This document shows, piece by piece, positions 9,008-17,738 of a stretch of 64,000 nt of DNA. The notes beneath the pieces are model-generated. The model was not told the DNA's origin. It saw only the letters and a list, made by a program, of their open reading frames with translations, and did no database searches. Source of the DNA: Streptomyces sp. NBC_01551. Its GTDB lineage: Bacteria; Actinomycetota; Actinomycetes; Streptomycetales; Streptomycetaceae. How positions within the stretch are numbered: the first letter of the stretch is position 1; each line of letters starts with the position of its first letter. The position numbers and the translations under genes are program-made. The DNA lies in NCBI RefSeq assembly GCF_026339935.1, contig NZ_JAPEPX010000001.1, positions 3,052,001-3,116,000 on the forward strand. Direction: 5' to 3'.

Positions 9008-9899
9008 ATGGCTTCCCAGAACCCTAGCGCGCCCCCGCGCGCGGTGTACGGCGTTCAGCACGTCAACACCCGCCACACCCGCAACTTCACGGTGATCAGC
9101 AACGACCTGATCAGGCACCCGCACCTCTCGGCGAACGCCCGGATGCTCGGCGCGTACATCCAGTCGCTGCGCCCCGGCGCCCCGGTGGGCATCAAAGCCC
9201 TGGCCAAGCAGGTTCCGCTGGGGGAGAAGGCGATCAGCCGGGCCCTGCGGGACCTGGAGGCGCACGGCTACCTGAAGCGGGTGGTGGAGCAGCTCCCGAA
9301 CGGACAGTTCGAATCAAGGGTCGGCCTCCGTTCCGGAGGCGGCCCGCGAGCCGGAGTCCGCGCCGGAGCCGGAGTTGGGGCCGCCGGCCTCCGAGCCCGG
9401 CCCGCATCCGGAATCCGGCCCCGGGACCTCTCCGTCACCCACAGCGGCAGCGGCGTCGGCATCGGTGCCGGTACCCCGCAACCGCGACAACCCCGCCCGC
9501 CGCGCGCTCGCCACCGAGATCCTCTCGGAACTCCGCCTCGCCGACCCCCGCCTCCTCCTCGGAGAACGGGACGTCCAACGCCTCGTCGGCGGCGTCGAGG
9601 CCTGGCTCGAACGCGGGGCCGCCCATCAGGCGGTGACCGGCGCGCTCTGCGGCAACCTCCCCGAGCCCCTGCGCAATCCGGCCGGTCTGCTCGCCCACCG
9701 CCTGTCGGCCCAGCTCCCGCCCGCCCTGGCGGCGCCGCACAGACGCCCGGCGTTCGTCCCGCCGGACCCGTTGCAGAACTGCCCGAAGTGCGACCGCGCC
9801 TTCCGCAGCCCCACCCCCGGCACCTGCACCGGCTGCACTACGCGACCCGGAGACGCCTCCGCTCGGCCGGCCGGTCCCCACCGTGGTCCGGGCACGTGA
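9008..9899 (+). pseudogene. Winged-helix replication/regulator-type protein, frameshifted
   Basis: The frame from the ATG at 9008 encodes a winged-helix domain (NTRHTRNFTVISNDLIRHPH, GIKALAKQVP, KAISRALRDLEAHGYLKRVV). It continues to about codon 100 and then loses Streptomyces-like composition. The sensible continuation is in the next frame from about 9315 to 9899: an EPESAPEPELGPP linker, LATEILSELRLADPRLLLGE, and a Cys cluster CPKCDRAF ... GTCTGC that looks like a zinc ribbon. One extra G in the GGG run at about 9318-9320 would explain the break, giving an intact protein of about 296 aa. It may be a true pseudogene, a sequencing error or programmed frameshifting. Exact function unknown. Confidence 0.65.
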
Positions 9900-9971
9900 C
9901 CACGAGATCGAGTGGTTACGCGCAGGGCCCCGGCGGGGCCACCGCAGGCGGCCGCACCGGGGCGCCCCCGG

Positions 9972-10796
9972 CTACGCGTCCTTCATCTGCGGCATCTCGC
10001 CCGATGTCGTCGACATGTCGATCACCGCGAACGCCGCGCCCTGCTGGTCCGTCAGCGCGGCGAACCGGCCGAAGGGGCTGTCCATCGGGCCGAAGTGGAG
10101 CTGGCCGCCCCGCTTCTGGGCCTTGGAGACCGCCTCGTCGCAGTCCGGGACGCCGAAGTAGACCTGGATGTACGGAGGGATCTCCGGCGGGAACTCCGGA
10201 CCCATGTCCATCCGGCCCAGCACCGCGTTCTCCGGGCTCTTGCCGCCGAGGCTGAAGATCTTGAAGTCCATGTTGGCGCCCTCGGGGCTGTCGCCCATGT
10301 CCATCTGCTGCGCCTCGTACGGGAAGACCTTCGGAAGAAAGCCGTCCGCCTTCGCCACGTCCCGGGTGAAGAGCTCGGCCCACGCGAAGGCGCCCGGCTC
10401 GCCGACCTTCTCGAAGCCCTTGTGCTCGCCCGGCTGCCAGACGCCGAAGACCGCGCCGCTCGGCTCCTTCGCGATCACCATCGTGCCGAAGGTACCGACC
10501 TGCATCGGCTCCATCATCAGCTCGCCGCCCGCCGACTTGATCTTCTCGGCGGTGGCCGCCGCGTCGGGCGAGGCGAAGTACAGACACCACTGCGACGGGG
10601 CGTCGCCGCCCGGCATCGGCGGGACCACGGCCGCGACCGCCTTGCCGTCGGAGTAGGCCTGCGTGTAGTTGCCGTACTCGCTGGACGCCTCGCCGAAGGT
10701 CCAGCCCAGTACGTCCGCGTAGAAGCTCTTCGCGGCCTCCACATCGGCGAACATCGCGTCCGCCCAGCACGGGGCGCCTTCCGGGTACTCGGTCAT
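9972..10796 (-). CDS. VOC-family protein with two glyoxalase-like domains
   Basis: 274 aa containing two beta-alpha-beta-beta-beta VOC modules: residues ~8-125 (WADAMFADVEAAKSFYADVL, GWTFGE, GAVFGVWQPGEHKG) and ~138-262 (WAELFTRDVAKADGFL, GPMDSPFGRFAALTDQQGAA). This two-domain form resembles actinobacterial hydroxylase-like or CFP30B-type proteins. Metal-dependent glyoxalase/dioxygenase chemistry is typical of the superfamily, but substrate and metal ligands are not clear. It diverges from the DNA glycosylase gene. Confidence 0.85.
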   Translation of the reverse strand: MTEYPEGAPCWADAMFADVEAAKSFYADVLGWTFGEASSEYGNYTQAYSDGKAVAAVVPPMPGGDAPSQWCLYFASPDAAATAEKIKSAGGELMMEPMQVGTFGTMVIAKEPSGAVFGVWQPGEHKGFEKVGEPGAFAWAELFTRDVAKADGFLPKVFPYEAQQMDMGDSPEGANMDFKIFSLGGKSPENAVLGRMDMGPEFPPEIPPYIQVYFGVPDCDEAVSKAQKRGGQLHFGPMDSPFGRFAALTDQQGAAFAVIDMSTTSGEMPQMKDA

Positions 10797-10899
10797 GGTC
10801 GATCGACTCCTGTGTCGGGTCCGACGGCGTACCCGTCACACGCTAGGCGCGCGGTGCGCCGACCGCGCGCGGAACGCGCCCGCGCGAGAGGCTGGAGCC

Positions 10900-11496
10900 A
10901 TGGACAAGGACATCACGATGCGGCTGGCGCAGCAGCCGGAGGCGGACGCGCTGCTGGCCCGCAGCCCGCTCGCGGCCCTCGTCGGCATGCTGCTCGACCA
11001 GCAGGTCCCGATGGAGTGGGCGTTCTCGGGGCCGTACACCATCGCCGAGCGGCTCGGGGCCGACGACCTCGACGCGCACGCGATCGCCGCCTACGACCCG
11101 GAGGCGTTCGCCGCGCTGCTCTCGCAGAAGCCGGCCGTGCACCGCTACCCCGGCTCGATGGCGAAGCGGATCCAGCAGCTGTGCGCGTACCTGGTGGAGC
11201 ACTACGACGGCGACGCCGAGGCCGTCTGGAACGGCGTCGACACCGGCGCCGAACTGCTGCGGCGGCTCAAGGAGCTGCCCGGCTACGGGGAGCAGAAGGC
11301 GCAGATCTTCCTGGCCCTGCTCGGCAAGCGGTTCGGCGTCCGCCCCAAGGGCTGGCGGGAGGCCGCCGGGGGCTACGGCCCGGCCGACGTGTACCGCTCG
11401 GCAGCCGACATCACGGGGCCGGAATCCCTGGCCAAGGTGCGGGCGTACAAGCAGGAGCAGAAGGCCGCCGCAAAAGCGAAGACCACCTCCGGTTGA
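10900..11496 (+). CDS. HhH-GPD family base-excision DNA glycosylase
   Basis: 198 aa. Core motifs of the HhH-GPD superfamily are visible: ALVGMLLDQQVPMEWAFSGP near the N-terminus, then the helix-hairpin-helix LKELPGYGEQKAQIFLALLG (about 124-144). These are followed by VRPKGWREAAGGYGPADVY with a downstream Asp in the usual catalytic region. No Cys cluster for a [4Fe-4S] centre follows, which separates it from endonuclease III and MutY. It probably removes damaged bases; substrate unknown. The start has GGAG a few bases upstream. Confidence 0.82.
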   Translation: MDKDITMRLAQQPEADALLARSPLAALVGMLLDQQVPMEWAFSGPYTIAERLGADDLDAHAIAAYDPEAFAALLSQKPAVHRYPGSMAKRIQQLCAYLVEHYDGDAEAVWNGVDTGAELLRRLKELPGYGEQKAQIFLALLGKRFGVRPKGWREAAGGYGPADVYRSAADITGPESLAKVRAYKQEQKAAAKAKTTSG

Positions 11497-11558
11497 GCTG
11501 CGCCAAAGGCGAATTGACGGACCGTCGGACGCCATCGCCCATTGTCAGTGGGTGCGTC

Positions 11559-11564
11559 TAGGAT
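11559..11564 (+). promoter_or_regulatory. -10 element (TAGGAT) for a leaderless cupin transcript
   Basis: TAGGAT ends seven bases before the ATG at 11572, and no ribosome-binding site separates them. This matches the TANNNT rule for leaderless actinobacterial genes. Confidence 0.45.
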
Positions 11565-11571
11565 CAAGATC

Positions 11572-12069
11572 ATGAACGAGAACCTGGCTGGGAACCCCAC
11601 CGAGAACCTCACCCGCGCGGCCACCGCCGAAGCCATCACCGACGGCCCGGGCAGCCTCATCACACTGCTCACCGACACCCCCGAACTCACCTGCAACACC
11701 GCGAGCTTCGAGATCGGCGCGGCGGGCGCCCCGGTGCACTTCCACACCAAGGCGACCGAGTTCTTCCACGTCACGGACGGGCAGCTCGACGTGCTCGTCG
11801 GGGACGAGATACACACCCTGTCCAAGGGCGACTTCATCACCGTCCCGCCGGGCGTCAAGCACGCCTTCGCGCCGGCGGCGGGCCACACCGCCGAGGTGTT
11901 CGTCGGGTTCACCCCGGGCATGGCCCGCTTCGACTACTACCGGCTCCTCGGCCGCGTCGCGGCGGGCGAGGGCACCGTCCAGGACATCATCGACAGCCAG
12001 CCCACCTACGACAACCACTACGCCGAGAGCGAGGCCTGGGCCGGGCGCCCGCGCAGCGCCGACGCGTAG
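11572..12069 (+). CDS. Cupin-domain protein
   Basis: 165 aa, single cupin barrel. Motif 1 contains APVHFHTKATEFFHVTDGQL (His and Glu metal ligands); motif 2 contains TVPPGVKHAFAP with the third His. The C-terminal helix carries FDYYRLLGRVAAGEG. It resembles quercetin-2,3-dioxygenase-like or storage cupins; the reaction is unknown. The last 52 bp overlap the 3' end of the convergent opcA-like gene, an unusually deep tail-to-tail overlap. Confidence 0.82.
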   Translation: MNENLAGNPTENLTRAATAEAITDGPGSLITLLTDTPELTCNTASFEIGAAGAPVHFHTKATEFFHVTDGQLDVLVGDEIHTLSKGDFITVPPGVKHAFAPAAGHTAEVFVGFTPGMARFDYYRLLGRVAAGEGTVQDIIDSQPTYDNHYAESEAWAGRPRSADA

Positions 12070-12950
12070 CTCAGGTCCGCGTCCAGCCGCCGCAGCTCCT
12101 CAGCGAGCAGCTCGGCGGTGCTGCGGATCTTCAGCGCCACCGTACGGTCAGGGGCGCCCGGCAGGATCAGCGTGGCCAGGGCCCCGTCCGGGCGGTCCAC
12201 CCGGATCTCCCCGGCCGTCGTGTCCAGCCGGACCCCGGTGATCACCGGGCCGTCGGTGGGCACCCGGTCGACCGGGACCGCGAGCCGGTCCTCCAGCCAG
12301 CGCGCCAGCAGCTCGGCGCTCGGGTTGCCGGCCTCGCTCTCCACACCGCCACCCGTCGGCGGGACGGGCTTCTGGTCCAGGGCGGCGGCCAGCAGCGCCC
12401 GCCACGGCGTCAGCCGGGTCCAGGCCAGGTCGGTGTCCCCGGGGGCGTAGGAGGCGGCCCGCTCGCCCAGCGCCGCGAGCGGGTCCACCGCGGCGTCGGC
12501 GTCCGTGATCCGGCGCTGCGCCAGCGCGCCCAGCGGGTCCCGCGCCGGGTCGGCGGGGGCGTCGGCCGGCCACCAGGCCACCACCGGGGCGTCCGGCACC
12601 AGCAGCGGGAGGACCACGGAACCGGCGTGCCCCGTGAGCTCCCCGTACAGGCGCAGCACCACGATCTCGCCGGAGCCGGCGTCGGAGCCGACGCGCAGCT
12701 CGGCGTCGAGCCGGTTGTGGCGGAGCTTGTGCGGGCCGCGCGAGCTGCGCTTGATCACCACGATGATCCGGCAGGGGTGCTCGCGGGAGGCCTCGGAGGC
12801 CGCGCGTACGGCGTCGTACGCGTTCTCCTCGTCGGTGGCGATGACCAGGGTCAGCACCAGCCCCATGGTGGGGCTGCCGACGGCCCGTCGGGCGGCGAGC
12901 AGCGCCCGGTCGATCTTGCTGGACGTGGTGTCGGTGAGTTCGGTCCGCAT
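12018..12950 (-). CDS. opcA: OpcA-like glucose-6-phosphate dehydrogenase assembly protein
   Basis: 310 aa matching actinobacterial OpcA throughout: LTDTTSSKIDRALLAARRAV, IATDEENAYDAVRAASEASR, ELRVGSDAGSGEIVVLRLYG, DLAWTRLTPWRALLAAALDQ. OpcA promotes assembly or activity of glucose-6-phosphate dehydrogenase in the oxidative pentose-phosphate pathway. The usual neighbours (zwf, pgl, tal) are absent, so this is probably a second, orphan copy. The ATG at 12950 is the first plausible start. Confidence 0.85.
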   Translation of the reverse strand: MRTELTDTTSSKIDRALLAARRAVGSPTMGLVLTLVIATDEENAYDAVRAASEASREHPCRIIVVIKRSSRGPHKLRHNRLDAELRVGSDAGSGEIVVLRLYGELTGHAGSVVLPLLVPDAPVVAWWPADAPADPARDPLGALAQRRITDADAAVDPLAALGERAASYAPGDTDLAWTRLTPWRALLAAALDQKPVPPTGGGVESEAGNPSAELLARWLEDRLAVPVDRVPTDGPVITGVRLDTTAGEIRVDRPDGALATLILPGAPDRTVALKIRSTAELLAEELRRLDADLSYASALRGRPAQASLSA

Positions 12951-13036
12951 ACCCCGAGTCTGTCAGCGTCTGCCCGGGAACGGGCACCCGGAGCGGAATA
13001 CTCCGTCACACCCGGGCGGCCGCCCCGCCCCCGGCG

Positions 13037-14617
13037 TCACCGGCGCCGCTTCGCCGTCCCGAAGATCGAGCGCGAGATCTCCCGCCCCAGCTGCGTCCCG
13101 ACGGACCTGGCCAGCGAGCGGAACAGCCCGCTGCCCACCACCTGCTGCGCCAGCGAGGGATCCGGCTTCGGGGCGCTCTTGGCGGCCTTCTCCGCCGCCT
13201 TGGCCTGCTTCTCGGCCTCCGCGGCGGCCGCCGCCGCCTCGGCCTGCGTCTCCGCGGCCGCCTGCTCGGCGCTGATCTTCTCGTACGCCGACTCCCGGTC
13301 GACCGGCTCGGCGTAACGCGAGTAGAGCAGCGAGGACTTCACGGCCTGCTCCAACGCCGTCGCCTCGATCGGCCCCATCAGCGACTGCGGGGCCCGCAGC
13401 CGGGTCGCCGCGACCGGGGTCGGGGCGCCGTTCTCGCTGAGTACGGTGATCACCGCCTCGCCCGTGCCCAGGCCGGTCAGCAGCTCCTCCAGGTCGTACG
13501 GGGAGTTCGGGAAGGTCTTCACCGTCGCCTTGAGCGCCTTCGCGTCGTCCGGGGTGAAGGCCCGCAGCGCGTGCTGCACCCGGTTGCCGAGCTGGGCCAG
13601 CACGTCCGCCGGTACGTCCTTCGGGACCTGGGTCACGAAGAAGATCCCCACCGCCTTGGAACGGATCAGCCGCACGATCTGCGTGATGGACTCCAGGAAC
13701 GCCTTCGAGGCGCCGTTGAACAGCAGGTGCGCCTCGTCGAAGAAGAAGACCAGCTTCGGCCGCTCCACGTCGCCGACCTCAGGCAGGTCCGCGTACAGAT
13801 CGGCCAGCAGCCACATCAGGAACGTGGAGAACAGCTGCGGCTTGTCCTGCACGGCCGGGAGTTCCAGTACGGAGACCAGCCCGCGCCCGTCCGCCGCCGT
13901 CCGCAGGAACTCGCTCGTGTCGAACTCGGGCTCCCCGAAGAACTCCCCGGCGCCCTGCTGTTCGAACGCCGTCAGCGCCCGCAGGATCACCCCGGCCGTC
14001 ACCGTGGACAGCCCGCCGATGCCCCTGAGCTCGGCTTTGCCCTGGTCGGAGACGAGGAAGGCGACGACCGCCCGGAGGTCCTTGAGGTCGATGAGCTCCA
14101 GGCCCTTGGAATCGGCGTAGTGGAAGATCAGGCCCAGCGACTGCTCCTGCGTCTGGTTGAGCTGGAGCACCTTCGACATCAGCACCGGGCCGAAACTCGT
14201 CACGGTGGCCCGCACCGGGATTCCGGTGCCGATCCCGCCCAGTGCGTAGAACTCGCTGGGACAGCCGGTGGCTTCCCAGTCCTGGGCCACCTCCCCGGCC
14301 CGCTGGGTGACCTTCTCGTTCGCCACGCCCGGCGCGCAGATCCCGGAGACGTCGCCCTTGACGTCCGCGAGGAAGACGGGGACGCCGGCCGCCGACAGCT
14401 GCTCGGCGATGAGCTGGAGGGTCTTGGTCTTGCCGGTGCCGGTGGCGCCCGCGACGAGGCCGTGGCGGTTGAGCATCGACAGCGGGATCCGGATCTGCAG
14501 ATCGGGCCGGCAGGCGCCGTCCCAGAGCAGAGCGCCCAAGTCGAGGGCCGGTCCTGTGAAGGCGTACCCGGCGGCGATCTGGCCGGCCGGAGACGCGGGG
14601 TCGGTGCTCTCGCTCAT
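13037..14617 (-). CDS. HerA-like/DUF853 ATPase
   Basis: 526 aa. Walker A is GATGTGKTKT (about residues 51-60) and Walker B is KLVFFFDEAHLLF; an arginine-rich sensor region follows (IVRLIRSKAVGIFFVTQVPK). This is the DUF853 group of HerA/FtsK-superfamily ATPases, thought to act on DNA or other polymers. The C-terminal ~100 residues contain a long Ala/Glu/Lys coiled coil (about 440-490) and a basic tail. GGGAG precedes the ATG at 14617. Confidence 0.85.
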   Translation of the reverse strand: MSESTDPASPAGQIAAGYAFTGPALDLGALLWDGACRPDLQIRIPLSMLNRHGLVAGATGTGKTKTLQLIAEQLSAAGVPVFLADVKGDVSGICAPGVANEKVTQRAGEVAQDWEATGCPSEFYALGGIGTGIPVRATVTSFGPVLMSKVLQLNQTQEQSLGLIFHYADSKGLELIDLKDLRAVVAFLVSDQGKAELRGIGGLSTVTAGVILRALTAFEQQGAGEFFGEPEFDTSEFLRTAADGRGLVSVLELPAVQDKPQLFSTFLMWLLADLYADLPEVGDVERPKLVFFFDEAHLLFNGASKAFLESITQIVRLIRSKAVGIFFVTQVPKDVPADVLAQLGNRVQHALRAFTPDDAKALKATVKTFPNSPYDLEELLTGLGTGEAVITVLSENGAPTPVAATRLRAPQSLMGPIEATALEQAVKSSLLYSRYAEPVDRESAYEKISAEQAAAETQAEAAAAAAEAEKQAKAAEKAAKSAPKPDPSLAQQVVGSGLFRSLARSVGTQLGREISRSIFGTAKRRR

Positions 14618-14692
14618 GATCACTCCCGAATTAGCACTCCTTGTCACTTTTGCACCACCGGTGCGAGGCTGCGCCCGCGGGCACCGGCCCGG

Positions 14693-14698
14693 TAGGCT
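14693..14698 (+). promoter_or_regulatory. -10 element (TAGGCT) for a leaderless transcript
   Basis: TAGGCT is followed by six bases and then the GTG at 14705, with no Shine-Dalgarno motif. It is the same hexamer and spacing as at 1781. Confidence 0.45.
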
Positions 14699-14704
14699 TT
14701 CCGT

Positions 14705-15004
14705 GTGATCTTCAAGCGCATCGGAAGCGGGCGGCCGTACCCCGACCACGGCAGGGAAACCACCCGGCAGTGGGCGGACGTAGCCCCGCGCCCGGTCCGG
14801 CTCGACCAGCTCGTGACGACCAAGGGCCAGCTGGACCTGGAGACGCTCCTCGCCGAGGACTCGACCTTCTACGGCGACCTCTTCGCGCACGTCGTGAAGT
14901 GGCAGGGCGACCTCTACCTGGAGGACGGGCTGCACCGCGCCGTGCGCGCCGCGCTGCAACAGCGCCAGGTGCTGCACGCACGTGTCCTGGAGATGGACTA
15001 CTGA
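14705..15004 (+). CDS. Conserved actinobacterial 99-aa protein (often annotated VapB-like)
   Basis: 99 aa beginning MIFKRIGSGRPYPDHGRETT. Later segments are RPVRLDQLVTTKGQLDLETL and FYGDLFAHVVKWQGDLYLED, ending HARVLEMDY. I recall near-identical Streptomyces proteins annotated as VapB-family antitoxins, but no toxin gene is adjacent and no ribbon-helix-helix is obvious. The middle looks like a ParB/Srx-type fold (LVEDGLHR-like pattern). The antitoxin name should be treated as doubtful. Confidence 0.7.
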   Translation: MIFKRIGSGRPYPDHGRETTRQWADVAPRPVRLDQLVTTKGQLDLETLLAEDSTFYGDLFAHVVKWQGDLYLEDGLHRAVRAALQQRQVLHARVLEMDY

Positions 15005-15071
15005 TTGCGCCTTTCGGGTCTGCCTTACCCGATCAACAGATCATTTAGTAGGCATCGTTCCGGTACGGCAC

Positions 15072-15077
15072 TACGCT
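15072..15077 (+). promoter_or_regulatory. -10 element (TACGCT) for a leaderless transcript
   Basis: TACGCT fits TANNNT and lies six bases before the ATG at 15084. No ribosome-binding site is visible. Confidence 0.45.
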
Positions 15078-15083
15078 GCGCCC

Positions 15084-15758
15084 ATGAGCATGCTCACTCC
15101 CCCCGGCATGGGCGGAAAGTACCGCGTAACGGGAGCCGCCTACCCCCGCATGAGCCGTCCGCGGCGTCGCCGCCGGATCGTGCTCGCCCTGCTCGGATCG
15201 GTCCTCGCGCTCGCCCTGCTCGGTTACGGGGCACTGCAGCTCATCGACGTGTTCCGCGGCGACACCGCCAAGCGGAACACGGCCGCGGGCACCAAGGACT
15301 GTCCGACCAAGGCCGCCACCCCCAAGGCCGGCGCGGCGGCCGCGGCGAACGCGGCGGCGTCCGCGTCCCCCAGACCCGCGGTGGCGCTTCCCCAGCCCGC
15401 CCAGATCACGGTCAACGTCTACAACGCCACCCCGCGCGCGGGCCTCGCCAAGGCCGTCGGCGACGAACTCCGCAAACGCGGCTTCACCGTCGGCAACGTC
15501 GGCAACGCCCCCGCCGACTTCGACAAGAAGGTCCCCGGCACCGGGATACTGCTGGGCTCCCCGAAGACCGACAAGGCCGCCTTCTCGGTCCTCGGCACGC
15601 AGCTCGCGGGCACCACGCAGCAGACCGACACGCGCGAGACCGAGGACATCGACCTGATCCTCGGCGACTCCTTCAAGGAGCTCACCGCCAAGGCGGAGGC
15701 GGACAAGGCGCTGGCCCTGCTGGCCAACCCCGCGCCCGCGGCCGTCAAGAAGTGCTGA
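15084..15758 (+). CDS. LytR C-terminal-domain membrane protein
   Basis: 224 aa. A short basic cytoplasmic stretch (MSRPRRRRR) is followed by one membrane helix (about residues 31-52, IVLALLGSVLALALLGYGAL). An Ala-rich linker leads to a LytR_C domain (about 112-215: ITVNVYNATPRAGLAKAVGD, LRKRGFTVGNVGNAP). This domain accompanies LCP cell-wall ligases but here occurs alone, suggesting an accessory role in envelope assembly. The translation start fits a leaderless promoter. Confidence 0.82.
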   Translation: MSMLTPPGMGGKYRVTGAAYPRMSRPRRRRRIVLALLGSVLALALLGYGALQLIDVFRGDTAKRNTAAGTKDCPTKAATPKAGAAAAANAAASASPRPAVALPQPAQITVNVYNATPRAGLAKAVGDELRKRGFTVGNVGNAPADFDKKVPGTGILLGSPKTDKAAFSVLGTQLAGTTQQTDTRETEDIDLILGDSFKELTAKAEADKALALLANPAPAAVKKC

Positions 15759-15774
15759 CCGGTCCGTGAAGTCC

Positions 15775-15812
15775 GCGGACGGGTACGCGCCCAAGACCGC
15801 GTACCCGTCCGC
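15775..15812. terminator. Strong bidirectional hairpin
   Basis: A perfect 15-bp stem (15775-15789 with 15798-15812) and 8-base loop lie between the convergent LytR_C gene and upp. Confidence 0.7.
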
Positions 15813-15857
15813 CGAACGTGCCCGGGAAGTGCCCGGGGAGGTACCCCGGGACGCGTC

Positions 15858-16493
15858 CTATTCGGCCGAGCCGTACATGCGGTCGCCCGCGTCGCCCAGG
15901 CCCGGCACGATGTAGCCGTGCTCGTTGAGCCGCTCGTCCACGGCTGCCGTCACCACCGTCACCGGGGTGCCCGCCAGCTCGCGCTCCATGACCTCGACGC
16001 CCTCGGGCGCGGCCAGCAGCACCACGGCCGTGACGTCGTCGGCGCCGCGCTTGATGAGCTCGCGGATCGCCGCGACCAGCGTGCCGCCGGTGGCGAGCAT
16101 CGGGTCGACCACGTACACCTGACGCCCGGAGAGGTCCTCCGGCATGCGCGTCGCGTACGTGGAGGCCTCCAGGGTCTCCTCGTTGCGGACCATGCCCAGG
16201 AAGCCCACCTCGGCGGTCGGCAGCAGCCGCACCATGCCGTCCAGCATGCCGAGACCGGCGCGCAGGATCGGCACGACGAGCGGGCGCGGGTGCGACAGCT
16301 TCACGCCCGTGGTCGGGCCGACCGGCGTGTCGATGTCGGCCTGCTCGGTGCGCACGTCACGGGTGGCCTCGTAGGCGAGCAGGGTCACCAGCTCGTCGGC
16401 GAGCCGACGGAAGGTGGGGGAGTCGGTGCGCTTGTCGCGCAGGGTGGTCAGTTTGTGCGCCACCAACGGGTGATCGACGACCTGCAAACGCAC
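15858..16493 (-). CDS. upp: Uracil phosphoribosyltransferase
   Basis: 211 aa; converts uracil and PRPP to UMP in pyrimidine salvage. The family signature is present: [20 protein letters not shown], the PRPP-binding loop [16 protein letters not shown], and the C-terminal uracil-binding [16 protein letters not shown] prefer the GTG at 16493 ([15 protein letters not shown]), with GGAGG seven bases upstream, over the TTG at 16505 that includes that ribosome-binding site. Length and start match Streptomyces homologues as I remember them. Confidence 0.95.
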   Translation of the reverse strand: MRLQVVDHPLVAHKLTTLRDKRTDSPTFRRLADELVTLLAYEATRDVRTEQADIDTPVGPTTGVKLSHPRPLVVPILRAGLGMLDGMVRLLPTAEVGFLGMVRNEETLEASTYATRMPEDLSGRQVYVVDPMLATGGTLVAAIRELIKRGADDVTAVVLLAAPEGVEVMERELAGTPVTVVTAAVDERLNEHGYIVPGLGDAGDRMYGSAE

Positions 16494-16610
16494 AACATCC
16501 TCCAAGACTCAAAGCTTCGGGTTTTCCACCTGCGACCTGCGCAAACGGCCGCAACACGCGACCCACGCCCAAAAGGCTACGCGGTGGCCGGACCCAAAGC
16601 GTCCGCACGG

Positions 16611-16676
16611 GTGGACGCGCCGGTGGACGCGCCGGCCGCCGCGCCGGGCGACGCGCCGGGCGACGCGCCGGTGGGC
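16611..16676. repeat. Imperfect GACGCGCCGG repeats
   Basis: About six copies of GACGCGCCGG or close variants fill the region upstream of the universal stress protein gene. In frame they would encode an Asp-Ala-Pro repeat if translation began at the GTG at 16583. Confidence 0.6.
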
Positions 16677-16742
16677 ATACCGCGGGACGCGCCCCGGGCC
16701 GCCTGGGATGCGACCCCGCCCGATGGCCAGCACGCTGGATGG

Positions 16743-17675
16743 GTGAGCAACGGACTGGTGATCGCCGCCGTCGACGGATCCGAGCACAGCCTCCGGGCCC
16801 TGGAATGGGCCCGGGCCGCCGCACTGCGGCACGGAACGGGCCTGATGGTCGCCCATGTGCTCTCCGACAGCTCCCAGTTGTACGCGGGCCGCCGCTCCTC
16901 CCTGCACGACCCCTCCGAACCGGACGAATTCGCCGATCCGGTGTCCGACCATCTGCGGGCCCTCCTCGCGCGGGCCCCCGAACTGCCCGCGGACGTGCGC
17001 TACGAGTCCCTGGAGGGCTCCGTCCCCGAGGCGCTCCGGGTCATCGGCACCGAGGCCCGGATGCTGGTGATGGGCTCGCGGGGGCGCGGCGGGTTCGCCA
17101 CGCTGCTGCTGGGCTCGAACAGCCGGGCCGTGGCCACCAGCGCGCCGTGCCCGGTGGTGGTGGTCCCGCACGAGGCGCGCAGCGCGGGGGCGTCCGAGGA
17201 GGCTTCGGCCGGGCGGGTGGTGCTCGGGCTGCACGCGGCCGAGACGCCCGACGACGTGCCGGTCTTCGCCTTCGAGGAAGCCGCCGCGCGGGGGACCGCT
17301 GTCCAGGTGGTCTCGGCGTACGCGATCCCGCCCTCGCCGGTGGCGCTGATCGACTCGCCCTTCGCCGTGATCACCCCGGAGGGGCTGGCGGACGGCGGGG
17401 AGGGGGTACCGGCCGAGCGGGAGATGCTGCGGTCCCAGACGGAGCGGCTGGCGCCGCTTCGGGCCAGGTTCCCGGACGTGCCGGTCGAGCAGGTCGCCGT
17501 ACCGGGGGACGCGGCCGGGCGGCTCGTGGACGCGTCGCGGTCGGCGGCGCTGGTCGTGGTGGGCCGCCACCATCCGCGGGTGCGGTCCCTGCTGATCGGG
17601 TCGGTGGCGAACGCGGTGCTCCAGCACGCGCACGGCCCGGTGGCGGTCGTACCGCCGCTGAGCGATGACGACTGA
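16743..17675 (+). CDS. Universal stress protein, two UspA domains
   Basis: 310 aa with two tandem UspA folds (about 5-140 and 158-305). Domain 1 has VIAAVDGSEHSLRALEWA and the ATP-binding GSRGRGGFATLLLGS. Domain 2 has the weaker GRHHPRVRSLLIGSVANAV. I use the GTG at 16743. An in-frame GTG at 16583, with AAAAGG six bases before it, would add a 53-residue Asp/Ala/Pro-rich extension encoded by the local repeats; both starts are possible. Family members bind ATP and help survive starvation or oxidative stress. Confidence 0.85.
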   Translation: MSNGLVIAAVDGSEHSLRALEWARAAALRHGTGLMVAHVLSDSSQLYAGRRSSLHDPSEPDEFADPVSDHLRALLARAPELPADVRYESLEGSVPEALRVIGTEARMLVMGSRGRGGFATLLLGSNSRAVATSAPCPVVVVPHEARSAGASEEASAGRVVLGLHAAETPDDVPVFAFEEAAARGTAVQVVSAYAIPPSPVALIDSPFAVITPEGLADGGEGVPAEREMLRSQTERLAPLRARFPDVPVEQVAVPGDAAGRLVDASRSAALVVVGRHHPRVRSLLIGSVANAVLQHAHGPVAVVPPLSDDD

Positions 17676-17738
17676 CCCGGGCGACGGGTCTGACCTGCGA
17701 CGGGGTGGCATCAATCGCCCCATCGGGGGGAAGGTGGG

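Noticed and set aside
14705..15004. VapB antitoxin of a toxin-antitoxin pair
   Set aside because: No adjacent VapC-like toxin or ribbon-helix-helix pattern; both flanking genes are unrelated.
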